The position numbers and the translations under genes were made by a program. Under the pieces are notes generated by a model. The model was not told where the DNA came from, did not search any database, and was given only the letters and a program-made list of their open reading frames with translations. Of a stretch of DNA of 64,000 nucleotides, positions 10,801-18,510 are shown in pieces. The DNA is from Acanthornis magna. Lineage: Eukaryota > Chordata > Aves > Passeriformes > Acanthizidae. Each line of letters starts with the position of its first letter. Positions within the stretch are counted from its first letter, which is position 1. The stretch spans positions 5,891,001-5,955,000 of the forward strand of contig JAWUZG010000056.1 of the NCBI GenBank assembly GCA_036785705.1, in the 5' to 3' direction.

Positions 10801-13800
10801 CTATGGTCACTTGCTCTTCCTCATCTTTTTTCTTTCTCCTTTTAACTAGCTGTAAGAAAAGGTTAGGCTAATTCTAAGAATCCTTTGTCAAATACTTACA
10901 TTGACCATGGTCTCTCTCTGGATAAAAATTATATCCAGGTAAGGTTGCAAGACATTTGAAACCTATGCTTACCACAAAAAATCATGCAGAATGGCAGTAC
11001 TGGGTAGATGAACCTGAATTCCTTATGGCTCAGTGTGCTGTAATAAAACATATAATACTACATCAAGAAAGTTAAATGTTTCAGTTCTGTTGACAAAAGG
11101 TGTTACAGAGCACATGCAGGTATTAAGAAGAATCTGGAAGAACACGTGCATGTATTAAGAAACTGTCTGTGTTGAAGCAGTTAAGAATAAAAATCCAAAT
11201 TGTCACTTTTAAAGAACATAGTAAGTACATTCAAATTAAGATTATTTGGTCAGTTTAAACCAAGCACTGGTAAAAATTCCTGGCTACTACAATTAAGTGG
11301 TCTGATTCTTTGACAACTAGATATAATTTAGCCAGTACTTCACCGATTTGTTTTCTGTAATAAGACACAATAAACAGTGTGGATGAAAAGCTAAGATTCA
11401 AGTGCCCATTTGTATCTAGCAAATTAACAGTTATCCCTGCTAATGCAACATTACACAATTTTCCATACCAACTTTTGGGGCTTTTTTGGGGATTACTGCA
11501 ACACTCATGTCCTGGGAACCAAACAGGTTCTTAAAAGACTAAGGGAGGTAAAAAAGTCCTAAAGCCAATAGAGCTACTTACAGTTTTGAGTTGGAGTATA
11601 AGAAGAAATGGCATTTCTGGTCTTGCTACTGTTTTGCTGCAGTCTATTACTACTGTAGTATAATAGTATTTATTGCTTACTAGTTATTTATTTGCCATAT
11701 TTTTTCTTGTCTGAATGTGTCCTTCCTGTTTAATCTACAGTTAATTCTGATGCTTTAGAAAAAGCTTTTCTTATACTTCCGAGCTTAAAATGAAAAATAC
11801 AGCCTTATGATAGTTAAGAGCTGTATGTAGACTTATGAATGGAGTAAGTTTTAGAGGTCTAAGAACCTTTCATCTTACTGGGGATGGATTAGCCAAATGA
11901 AATGGTGTTTTCATTAACAGGCATCTAGTTTTCTAACTGTTCTCTTAGTTCTATTTTTGTTTAAACACCTGCTGGGTAACTGAGTGTTGGTTTGGGTTTT
12001 TTTCATTTTCCATTGCATTTAATGCTGAATTATTTTATTCTTTAATGGCCTAATCAATTCTACAGATACATGTTTGGTAACAGTATAAGCAGCAGTATTA
12101 CACAAAATTCTAGAAAGAGTTTTGTAACTGACTTCATTTCTTTGAGTGTTTGAATAGTTTTGAGTTTTCTATCACTTAACCTGAATACTGTGCTGCTTTT
12201 TTCTGGAGAGGACATGAGTTTTGCAGAGAACACAACCAGTGAGAGGCATGAGCTGCACTCAGGAGAGATTACCTGTACACCACCAGTGTCCAAATCACTA
12301 CCAGCAGAAAGATGCGGTACCTTCTTGGTGCCAGCACACAGCCATGAATAAAGAAAGGCACATGGGTACCCAGGATGACTGGTAGTCCCTGAGTGAAGTA
12401 CCAATGCCAAGGATGAGAGCCGTAAAATGTTCCCAAATTCTGCAGCACGTTGAATTTCAGGAAGTTCAGCTGAACCAGTACCCACTGGGAGATGAGGAGG
12501 AGTTAAACACAAATGCAAAGTCAAAACCAACAGCTACATTGAATTACACAGTCATCACTGGCCTTAAATGGTATGTTTTCATTCCTATTTCAGTTTTTTT
12601 TTTCTACTAAGACTCATCATGGACTTCCTATATTTACCACTTAATCAGAGAAGTGTGTAAATTTGTAGTTTGTTGATAACTATTCAGAGCTGAGCAGACT
12701 GATTTTATAGCAGTCCATCATTTGAAATAACTGAGACATCAGTGTTCAAGGGTTTGTGGCTTAAGAGATATTTAGAGATCATAGGCCAGACACTGTCACA
12801 GAAAGAAAAATACTCAGAATAGTCTGAAACATCCATCAATGTTAAAACACTAAACCCCAGCCTTCTTCTTATAAGTCAAGTTTAAAACAGCTTACCTCAC
12901 CAAAAAACACACGGTCAATTATTAAAGAGGTTCCTACTGTGACCAATCTGCAAAAATGGAAAGTTTGTTGCACTGATATTGCCTGAATTGCTTGTGTATC
13001 TTCTCCAGATAGCTGTCAAAACTCCAATTCCTAGTATTTTTGAGATTATCCACACTCATGGCCATTTTACAGTGGCCACTTGCTGTTGCCTGGTATCCTT
13101 GGCACAATCCCAGATTAAGCTGGAATGCTGCTCATATCTCACCATCATGAAATCTTTCCTAGTGCTTTTTTGCAGCATATACAACAGTTTAAAGGAAATA
13201 TGCCCCTTCCTTAAACTTTTTCAAAAGGACTTTATTTGTTCTGTTTTTTATTTACATATCAGCTTTTTTGGCTTCTCTGCCTTTTCAGTGGTAAAACCAA
13301 TCTTAAGATGTGGCTCTGCACAGTTACAGTTTAAATCCAGAAAGAACTTACCCAACTGGAATGCAGTTGTGTAGGATGAGGTCTGCTTTCCTCTGTTCTT
13401 GCAAAAAATGACTGAAGACCAAAGGCACCCACGGGATAACAGCAGTTGGACGAATAATAATTGCAAGTGCTACCAAAGCTAAATATTTACAACTAGAAGG
13501 AAGAAACATAAAAACCCAGAAGCTTATCAAAAGGTCTGGTCAATCCTTTGCAGACAGTGACATTTCAACAATTGTCATATCTCTGGCCAAAAGTTTTTCA
13601 TACTGCAGGTAACTGAATCTCTGAGTGCAGATACTGTTTTGCTTGGAAGGCTGCAACTCTAGAATTGCTTTGTTAGCAATGGAGTTGCTAACTAGAGGTA
13701 CATACTTGCTTTAAAATAGTGAGTGGTAAAGAAAGTTGTGACCACAAATTCATGTATCTGAATGCAAAAAAGCTTTTGTTATCTTTTTCCAAGTTGGGAC

Positions 13801-15803
13801 TGGAATATGTTCCAGTTCTTTAAATTTTAAAATAAAGCTTCCAATAAAGTCACACTTCGCATAAGAAAATGGGGGAATAGCTAATTTTACATACCAGCTA
13901 TAAAACAACCTTAAAAATATGTTTAGAGGAAGTACCAGATTGCTCTTTCCATGAGATAGAGCTTGTGCTACATGAGAGGTTGCCTTAGATATTAAAAGTT
14001 AGCATTTTAAACAGTATCAGTAGATTGGTGTCATCCCAAACCAAAAATGATCAGTCCTGTTAGGTAAAAGTTTCTCACCTGTTCCCCATCTTGGAACCTT
14101 TTATTGGATAGTAGGAAAGAGCAAAAATGGTAAGAATAGTCTCCATGGTGTTTGTTAGAGTTCTGGTACAGGAGTACCATGTAAACCAGGAACAGAGTTG
14201 GCAGAAGAACTGAAAAAAATTATGAAAAACACATTAAAACAAGTTCACCTAAATGAAGGTAGTAATTTTTCAAGGCGTGACTTATCATTGTGCTGTTATT
14301 TACAAAGCAAAGCCAGAGTTTATTGACATTGATAATTTTTAAAGGCTGTGACTCACCACAAACTTTGCTGTTTCTGAATTTTCAAGGTGTTGCACTAATG
14401 AATAAAGCTTCACATCAGCAAAAGCAGCCAGCACTGCCTGTGCAAGCCTAGGGACCCAGATCTGTGTAAACAGAGAGAAACAGAGAGAGAAAATTGTACT
14501 TGCAACAAACCAAGTTAAATTCCAAGTTTTAAGAGAGGACTACAGAATCAGTGAATGATTGTTCAGGTATGAAAATAGTGAACTAGTGAATATTCTCTAT
14601 AGCTTTTAAAGATTTTAGAAATGTAAGAGTAAGGTCCTTGGGTAAGGATAGTATTTCTGCCAAAACAGAGAATGTCTAAAGTTCAACTGAAAATGTTCAG
14701 AGATGGAAAGTAGAATTATCTGCTATTGATCTCCAACAGAAATCAAAAGGGGCTGTTGTTAGTTGTTGTGAGTTTAGTACAAATGTACATTGCTAAACAC
14801 TTTGGAAAACTGAATCACTGTGCAACTATGATGCTATGGCAAACACTTATCAGTGTGAAACTCCACGAGACTGATGGAGGCCAAGGATAATCCTCTGCAG
14901 TCACAGGCATCAGTGCTGTGACTGGAGATTTGTAAATTACTTCTGCCCCCATGGGAGGTCAGTGGGGTCTCTGTGCTCATGCATCTCTAATTGCCAGACT
15001 CAAGGCTTTGCATTTTACCTGCACAATGATAAAAATACACTGTATTTAAATACAATGCTTTAAAATTGAATTTTAGTGCAGATATGCATTTTTTTATTAT
15101 ACTCACCAGAAGCTGAACATTATCCTTAGCCAGCAGCTGTAATGCTTTGTACATGCTTGCAAAGATCAGGGGGTATGAGTAGCCCCTTAAGCTACTTGTC
15201 CATTCCCAGGTCAGGTAACCATAATTATGAATATTAAGGACAGATCGTGACCAACTGAAACGAAAAGCTTCACTCGAGCCATCCAGGTCGAGACCTGTCC
15301 CCTTGGGCCAGAGCGGTGGGGTGTTTGTTGCTGGTCAAGCCAACACCTTATTGCCACGGAAAGCCGTGCCCGGGCGGGGAAAGCCGTGCCCGAGCGCTCC
15401 CCCGCCCACGGCACCGCGGGGAGAGATGAGAGGGCGCGGGGGCCGCGGCAGGCGAAGGATATTTGAAGACCATGCGATGCGCCACCTCCAGCGACTGCCA
15501 GTACTCGTCCGGGACGAAGCTGGTCTGGACGAGGAAGCAATTGAGCGTCCGCAGCGCCAGGGCAAGGGCCAGCAGCGGCGCGGGCGCGGCCGCACCTGCA
15601 GGGGCGAGGCTGGTCCGTCACGGGTCCCTCCGGGACCGCCCCCCTGCCCCCCCGCCCCCCCCCATTCCCGGCCCTTCCCGGCCCCGCTTACCGGCGCCTC
15701 GCTGCGCGGCGGCCCCGCCGGCCGAGCTGTACAGCACCGACCGCCGCTTGCGGAGCCGCACCGCCTCCGGCATCCGCTCCCGCAGCGCCCCGGCCGCCAC
15801 CAT
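7732..15803 (-). CDS. PIGB: PIGB, GPI mannosyltransferase 3 (complete, 12 coding exons)
   Basis: PIGB is a multi-pass ER enzyme of the GT22/PIG-M-B-Z type. It adds the third mannose (alpha-1,2) to the GPI-anchor precursor, using dolichol-phosphate-mannose. Exons in transcript order: 15803-15692, 15595-15463, 15224-15107, 14461-14357, 14209-14079, 13492-13352, 12947-12896, 12484-12273, 11037-10973, 9598-9388, 8628-8448, 7863-7732. They sum to 1,593 bases, 530 residues plus stop; mammalian proteins are about 550, the difference being a shorter N-terminus. The family's luminal motif VPDEYWQS (acidic pair at residues 67-68) is in exon 2 and the conserved WHWY region in exon 8. Internal exons match PIGB closely. 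Intron 2 looks U12-type; the other introns are GT-AG. The gene starts head-to-head with PIGBOS1 and ends tail-to-tail with CCPG1. Confidence 0.96.
8448..8628 (-). CDS. PIGB: PIGB exon 11
   Basis: The first base completes Ser, then [19 protein letters not shown] and [12 protein letters not shown]; ends LEQ|GTAAGG in phase 0. The Cys-rich MRFLQCPP block is a PIGB hallmark. Confidence 0.95.
9388..9598 (-). CDS. PIGB: PIGB exon 10
   Basis: Begins with two bases completing Gly, then [28 protein letters not shown] and MPCHSTPFY. Donor ACAG|GTATTC leaves AG, which with T gives Ser. Confidence 0.95.
10973..11037 (-). CDS. PIGB: PIGB exon 9
   Basis: A 65-base exon. Acceptor TTTATTACAG, donor GTG|GTAAGC. 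Encodes [18 protein letters not shown] and MIFC. It is too short to appear as an open frame of its own and was found by walking the family sequence and phases. HKEFRF is shared across this mannosyltransferase family. Confidence 0.93.
12273..12484 (-). CDS. PIGB: PIGB exon 8
   Basis: Acceptor CATCTCCCAG, phase 0. Encodes [18 protein letters not shown], then [17 protein letters not shown] and a membrane segment ending LVVY(S). Donor ACAG|GTAATC. A longer open frame covering this region in another register is a shadow. Confidence 0.95.
12896..12947 (-). CDS. PIGB: PIGB exon 7
   Basis: A 52-base exon. Acceptor TTTTTGCAG; one base completes Gly, then [17 protein letters not shown]. Ending at GAG|GTAAGC (12896) keeps frame with exon 8. 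A competing donor G|GTGAGG five bases earlier (exon end 12901) would shift the frame. Confidence 0.92.
13352..13492 (-). CDS. PIGB: PIGB exon 6
   Basis: Acceptor CTTCTAG; encodes [34 protein letters not shown] and IPVG. Donor TTGG|GTAAGT splits a Gly codon. IIRPTA is strongly conserved in PIGB. Confidence 0.95.
14079..14209 (-). CDS. PIGB: PIGB exon 5
   Basis: Acceptor TTTTTTTCAG, phase 0. Encodes [20 protein letters not shown] then [15 protein letters not shown]; donor ACAG|GTGAGA. The [10 protein letters not shown] motif is a signature of PIG-B-type transferases. Confidence 0.95.
14357..14461 (-). CDS. PIGB: PIGB exon 4
   Basis: A 105-base exon in phase 0 at both ends. Acceptor TTTACACAG, donor GTG|GTGAGT. 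Encodes [20 protein letters not shown], then SLVQHLEN. Confidence 0.94.
15107..15224 (-). CDS. PIGB: PIGB exon 3
   Basis: One base (T) completes Asn with AA from exon 2, then [19 protein letters not shown], ending NVQLL before GTGAGT. The start is fixed by the conserved NYGYLTWEW block and the reading frame; the preceding genomic bases are CATAA, not a normal AG acceptor. An AG acceptor 28 bases upstream (GTTTCAG, ending 15253) would begin the exon with residues unlike the family and cannot pair in frame with exon 2. Confidence 0.88.
15225..15462 (-). other. PIGB: PIGB intron 2, candidate U12-type (AT-AA) intron
   Basis: 238 bases. It starts ATATCCTTC (15462-15454), a full match to the U12 donor ATATCCTT, and contains GTCCTTAATA (15241-15232 on the minus strand), close to the U12 branch consensus TTCCTTRAC. 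The branch A is 9-10 bases from the coding boundary, inside the short distance U12 introns require. The last two bases are AA if the donor is fixed at ATATCCTT and the frame is kept. Confidence 0.75.
15463..15595 (-). CDS. PIGB: PIGB exon 2
   Basis: GC-rich exon. Acceptor CCCCTGCAG; encodes a hydrophobic segment, then [20 protein letters not shown] and VAHRMVF. It ends TTCAA immediately before ATATCCTT, a U12 donor. There is no usable GT donor here that preserves the frame. Confidence 0.9.
15596..15691 (-). other. PIGB: PIGB intron 1, G-rich 96-base intron
   Basis: A very short GT-AG intron. On the PIGB strand it carries runs of 3, 9, 7 and 6 G (complement of 15639-15669), enough to form a G-quadruplex. 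Confidence 0.8.
15692..15803 (-). CDS. PIGB: PIGB exon 1
   Basis: Encodes [20 protein letters not shown] then RSVLYSS, a basic cytosolic N-terminus comparable to the KLRKRKSTLY stretch of mammals. Donor GCCG|GTAAGC. The ATG at 15803-15801 has G at +4; an in-frame ATG four codons upstream (15815) is possible, with poorer context. A third, at the Met of RERMPEAV, is less likely. Confidence 0.88.
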
Positions 15804-16023
15804 CCGCCGGGGCATGCGCGACCGCGGGGGGCGGGACAGCGCCGGCACTTCCGTCCGGTGCCCGTGGCGAGCGGGAGGCGGTGCTGGGCAGCGTTCCGTG
15901 TTCAGGTGAGGGCGCCGGGGCCGCGGTCCGAAGCCGTGCCGGGGCCGCGCCGTCCGTGCGCGCCCGCCCCGCGCTCCCCGCGCCCCACGCGTGTCCGCGA
16001 GCGCGGCAGCGCCGCCTGCCGGC

Positions 16024-16188
16024 ATGAGGGGGCGGCTGCCGCTGCAGCACGTGGCCGTGGCCGTGGCGCTCGGCGTGGCCAGCGGGCTCTACATCTACGG
16101 GCCGCTCTTCCAGCCGCCCGCGGCCCCGCACGGCCCCGCCGGGCCCGCCGCGCCGCCGCCGGACGCCGCGCCCGAGAAGAGGCCCTGA
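16024..16188 (+). CDS. PIGBOS1: PIGBOS1, mitochondrial outer-membrane microprotein
   Basis: A 54-codon frame from ATG at 16024 to TGA at 16186-16188, the same length as the mammalian protein. Residues 9-30 form a membrane segment (HVAVAVALGVASGLYIYGPL) whose GVASGLYIYGPLF end matches the family's GIAGGVYIFQPVF. The N-terminus is short and basic (RGR). The tail from about residue 31 is Pro/Ala-rich, unlike the charged Lys/Glu tail of mammals, but still ends EKRP. Mammalian PIGBOS1 sits in the outer mitochondrial membrane and contacts ER CLCC1 to modulate the unfolded-protein response. Position, divergent to PIGB, supports the call. The frame is open further upstream but has no ATG before 16024. 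Confidence 0.88.
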   Translation: MRGRLPLQHVAVAVALGVASGLYIYGPLFQPPAAPHGPAGPAAPPPDAAPEKRP

Positions 16189-16985
16189 GGGAGTCGTGCG
16201 GCGCCGTTCCCGGGCACCGCCTCGCTGCCCGGCCCGGCCCGGCACGCCCCGTCCGTCGGGTTCGATGGCGCCGCTCGGAGCCGGCGCGACCGTCACCTGC
16301 CGGCGCCGTCCTTCCCATCACCTGCCGGGGCTGTCCCTCCCGAGCCGCCTCTGCAGCCCGGCCCCGCGCTGAAGCCACCCGCCTGCTGGAGCTGCTGCTG
16401 CGTCCCTGTGTGTTTGGTACCAGATTTTGGGACGTGGATGGTGAATCATGAATGACATTCTCAATGTTTGAAAGTCTATTTCACATCTAAATTTACGTAA
16501 CATCAGGAAACTCGAAAAAGAAAGTTGCTGCTGTATGGTTACGCTTCATGGGTTTTCTTGGATTGCCTCTGATCTGATGCTCCCAGTGATAAATACCATT
16601 TCTTTCTGCTTCTCATGGTTTCAGTTCTTAATACATCAGCTCAGTTGGGAAAGCAGTTGTGCAAATGGCTGAGAAAGGAACTGCACCCAACTTTGGCGTT
16701 CTTAGCTTACAGGCAGACCTGACCATATGTACATACACCCACATACCACATGTGCATATAGACAGCTTTCATTCCTAACAGTGAAGCTACAGTGGATATT
16801 TAATAGATAAGTCTACCAGGAAAATAGGTTGTACGTGGAGAAGAGCCTCAGTGTGTAGCTCAGGAAGACAGCAAGGCTCTTGGAATAGGTGTGGATTAGT
16901 CTGACAGAACACAATCTGAGACTCAGGGAAACCAGATCAGTAGATATGTCAAGACTTCAATAAATCTAAAAAGAAACCAGACCCA
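16189..16985 (+). other. PIGBOS1: PIGBOS1 3' UTR (probable)
   Basis: GC content drops sharply after about 16420. The first AATAAA after the stop is at 16959-16964, so this is the likely extent of the transcript. No other feature recognised. Confidence 0.45.
16959..16964 (+). terminator. PIGBOS1: candidate PIGBOS1 polyadenylation signal
   Basis: AATAAA in CTTCAATAAATC, about 770 bases after the PIGBOS1 stop. Confidence 0.4.
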
Positions 16986-17204
16986 GGAGATCTTGAGACA
17001 AACTTATGTCAGGTTTTGGTTTTAACACAGAATCTTGTTTGGACAGAATGAGGAAAGAAATCTGTTCTCTGGGTGTCTTTATATTTTAAGCCAGGAGCAA
17101 TGTGATAGCTGTGGTATGGAAGCTGAGATGGGAGCATAGCAGTAGAAGGTGGACTGGGAGGTGCAGTTGAGTGCAGTAAATGTAATTTGGACATGACATT
17201 ACAT

Positions 17205-17455
17205 GGGCAGTGGCTTTAAGCTGAAAGAGAGCATGTTTAGATTAGATATTAGGAAGCAATTTTTTTACAGTGTGGGTGGTAAGGGCCCGGCACAGGTTGC
17301 CCAGAGAAGCTGTGGCTGCCCCATCTCTGGAAATGTCCGAGGCCTGGTTGGAGAGGGCTCTAAGCAGCCTGGGATAGTGGAAGGTGTCTCTCCCCATGAC
17401 TGGGGGATGGAACTGGATGACCTTTAAGGTCCCTTCCAACCAAACCATTCCATGC
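17205..17455 (+). mobile_element. CR1 LINE 3' end fragment
   Basis: Carries the typical avian CR1 3' sequence: TTGCCCAGAGAAGCTGTGGC, a CATCTCTGGAAATGT-like block, then GATGACCTTTAAGGTCCC and TTCCAACCAAACCATTC. It is 5'-truncated, as usual for CR1, lacks coding capacity and lies between PIGBOS1 and the RAB27A CpG island. The good match to consensus suggests moderate age. Confidence 0.92.
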
Positions 17456-17929
17456 TTCCACGAGGAAATGCCACAAATTACCACAAAAGTTCGGTGCAAA
17501 CACTGAACTACTGCAGTGACTCCAGCAGCTTCCTTTACAATACCACTATCTATTGAAAAGGTTATTTTGGAGAGATGTAGTTCAGGTCTAGTAGGCACTT
17601 CCTTTGTAAATAAAATGACTGGAATTGTCCATAAAGAAGGCAGGTGAATTTGGAAAGTCTCAAGAAAGAGGATGTTTGAGCTGATGCAGGTGGAAAGTGT
17701 TACTGATGCAACTGAGCTTAATACTCTGCTAGCTGAATTCTTGAGACTACTGGATTTAAAGCGGGAGTGAAGAGAGGACTCTTCCCTTGCGGGCGAAGGC
17801 AGGCAGCCAGCAGGCGGCAGGAAGGACTCATTAAACCCACAGTGGTGCGCATTAACCAGGCACTGCGGATTTTCGCTGTAAAACCTGTTTTGCCTCTCAT
17901 GAATTCCTATTAAACGGCGCGAGATCTCC
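17456..17929. other. Unannotated stretch between CR1 and CpG island
   Basis: Non-repetitive sequence of intermediate GC. Open on the minus strand throughout, as part of a 354-codon frame that I do not regard as a gene. No other feature seen. Confidence 0.4.
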
Positions 17930-18510
17930 CGGGGAGGTGAGGAGGGAAGGGCTGAAGAGCCCGCCCGGCTGATGCTGCTGAGCACCGCGCGGTGCTGCCC
18001 TCGGGCCGCGCTCAGCCCGCCCAGGTGGGGCCGGGACACGCCGGGGCGGTGCCGCCCGGCCCGCCCCCACCTCGGGCTGTACGGGAAGTGATGTTGCCTT
18101 GACGGAAAAGGCACGGTCGGAGCCCAAAAAAGGGCAGGTGCGGCGGGACGCGGTTGCGGGAGCTCCGGCTGCCGGGAGGCGAGCAGGTAAAGCGGCAGGG
18201 CAGGGGGCCGGGGCGGCTCGGCTAGGCTGGGCTGGGCTGGCAGAGCGTTCATCAGAGCCCCGGGACGGTGTTCAGGGTAGGGAACTCGGAGTGCCCGCGC
18301 CCCCAAACAGCGGCCCGGGCTTTAACAAAGGGGCCTCGGTCGGGACAGCAAAGCGCCACGGCCGCAGCCTCGGCCTCGGGCTGCCCCGCAGGTGCTTCCC
18401 CTCACGGCCGCTGCCATGGGCGCCCGCCCCGCTCGGGCCTTCCCGCGCGGCAGCTGCGGCACCTGCGAGCTTCCCACCGCTCCAGCCGCGCGATTCTTTC
18501 TGCAGAGGGG
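17930..18510. promoter_or_regulatory. RAB27A: CpG island, probable RAB27A promoter and 5' noncoding exon
   Basis: GC- and CpG-rich block upstream of RAB27A. The only plus-strand coding gene downstream is RAB27A, whose first coding exon has a 5' UTR acceptor at 40777, so a noncoding first exon must exist upstream. GAGCAG|GTAAAG at 18186/18187 is a good donor for it; a second possible donor follows CCCCGCAG near 18389. TTGACGG near 18098 is weakly CRE-like. The transcription start is inferred. Confidence 0.5.

Larger units (their letters stand above)
7864..15106 (-). other. PIGB: PIGB introns 3-11
   Basis: The introns between the exons listed separately are 0.4-1.4 kb, AT-rich and GT-AG. Apart from short simple tracts I recognise no transposon, RNA gene or second gene in them. 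Open frames on either strand here are short and unlike known proteins. Confidence 0.5.
15350..16420. promoter_or_regulatory. CpG island and bidirectional PIGB/PIGBOS1 promoter
   Basis: Very GC- and CpG-rich block in AT-rich surroundings. The PIGB ATG (15803, minus) and the PIGBOS1 ATG (16024, plus) are 220 bases apart and diverge, so one promoter must serve both. CACTTCCG at 15846-15853 (CGGAAGTG on the minus strand) is an ETS/GABPA-type site, common in TATA-less bidirectional promoters. I see no TATA box between the two starts. Confidence 0.8.

Noticed and set aside
12060..12530. 156-codon minus-strand frame in the PIGB region
   Set aside because: It overlaps PIGB exon 8 in a different reading register; the family match is in the other frame.
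15254..15300. AG acceptor GTTTCAG just upstream of PIGB exon 3 as the true exon start
   Set aside because: It would add residues unlike PIGB before NYGY and has no in-frame partner donor in exon 2. The U12-style junction restores the conserved sequence exactly.
15303..16451. 382-codon plus-strand frame and several long minus-strand frames through the PIGB/PIGBOS1 CpG island
   Set aside because: Low-complexity Arg/Pro/Ala/Gly products caused by high GC. They overlap real PIGB exons and the PIGBOS1 frame in other registers.
17242..18306. 354-codon open frame on the minus strand across the CR1 and the RAB27A CpG island
   Set aside because: Its C-terminal part is simply the antisense of the CR1 fragment and its N-terminal part is GC-rich island sequence, where stops are rare. 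No family resemblance, so length alone is not evidence.
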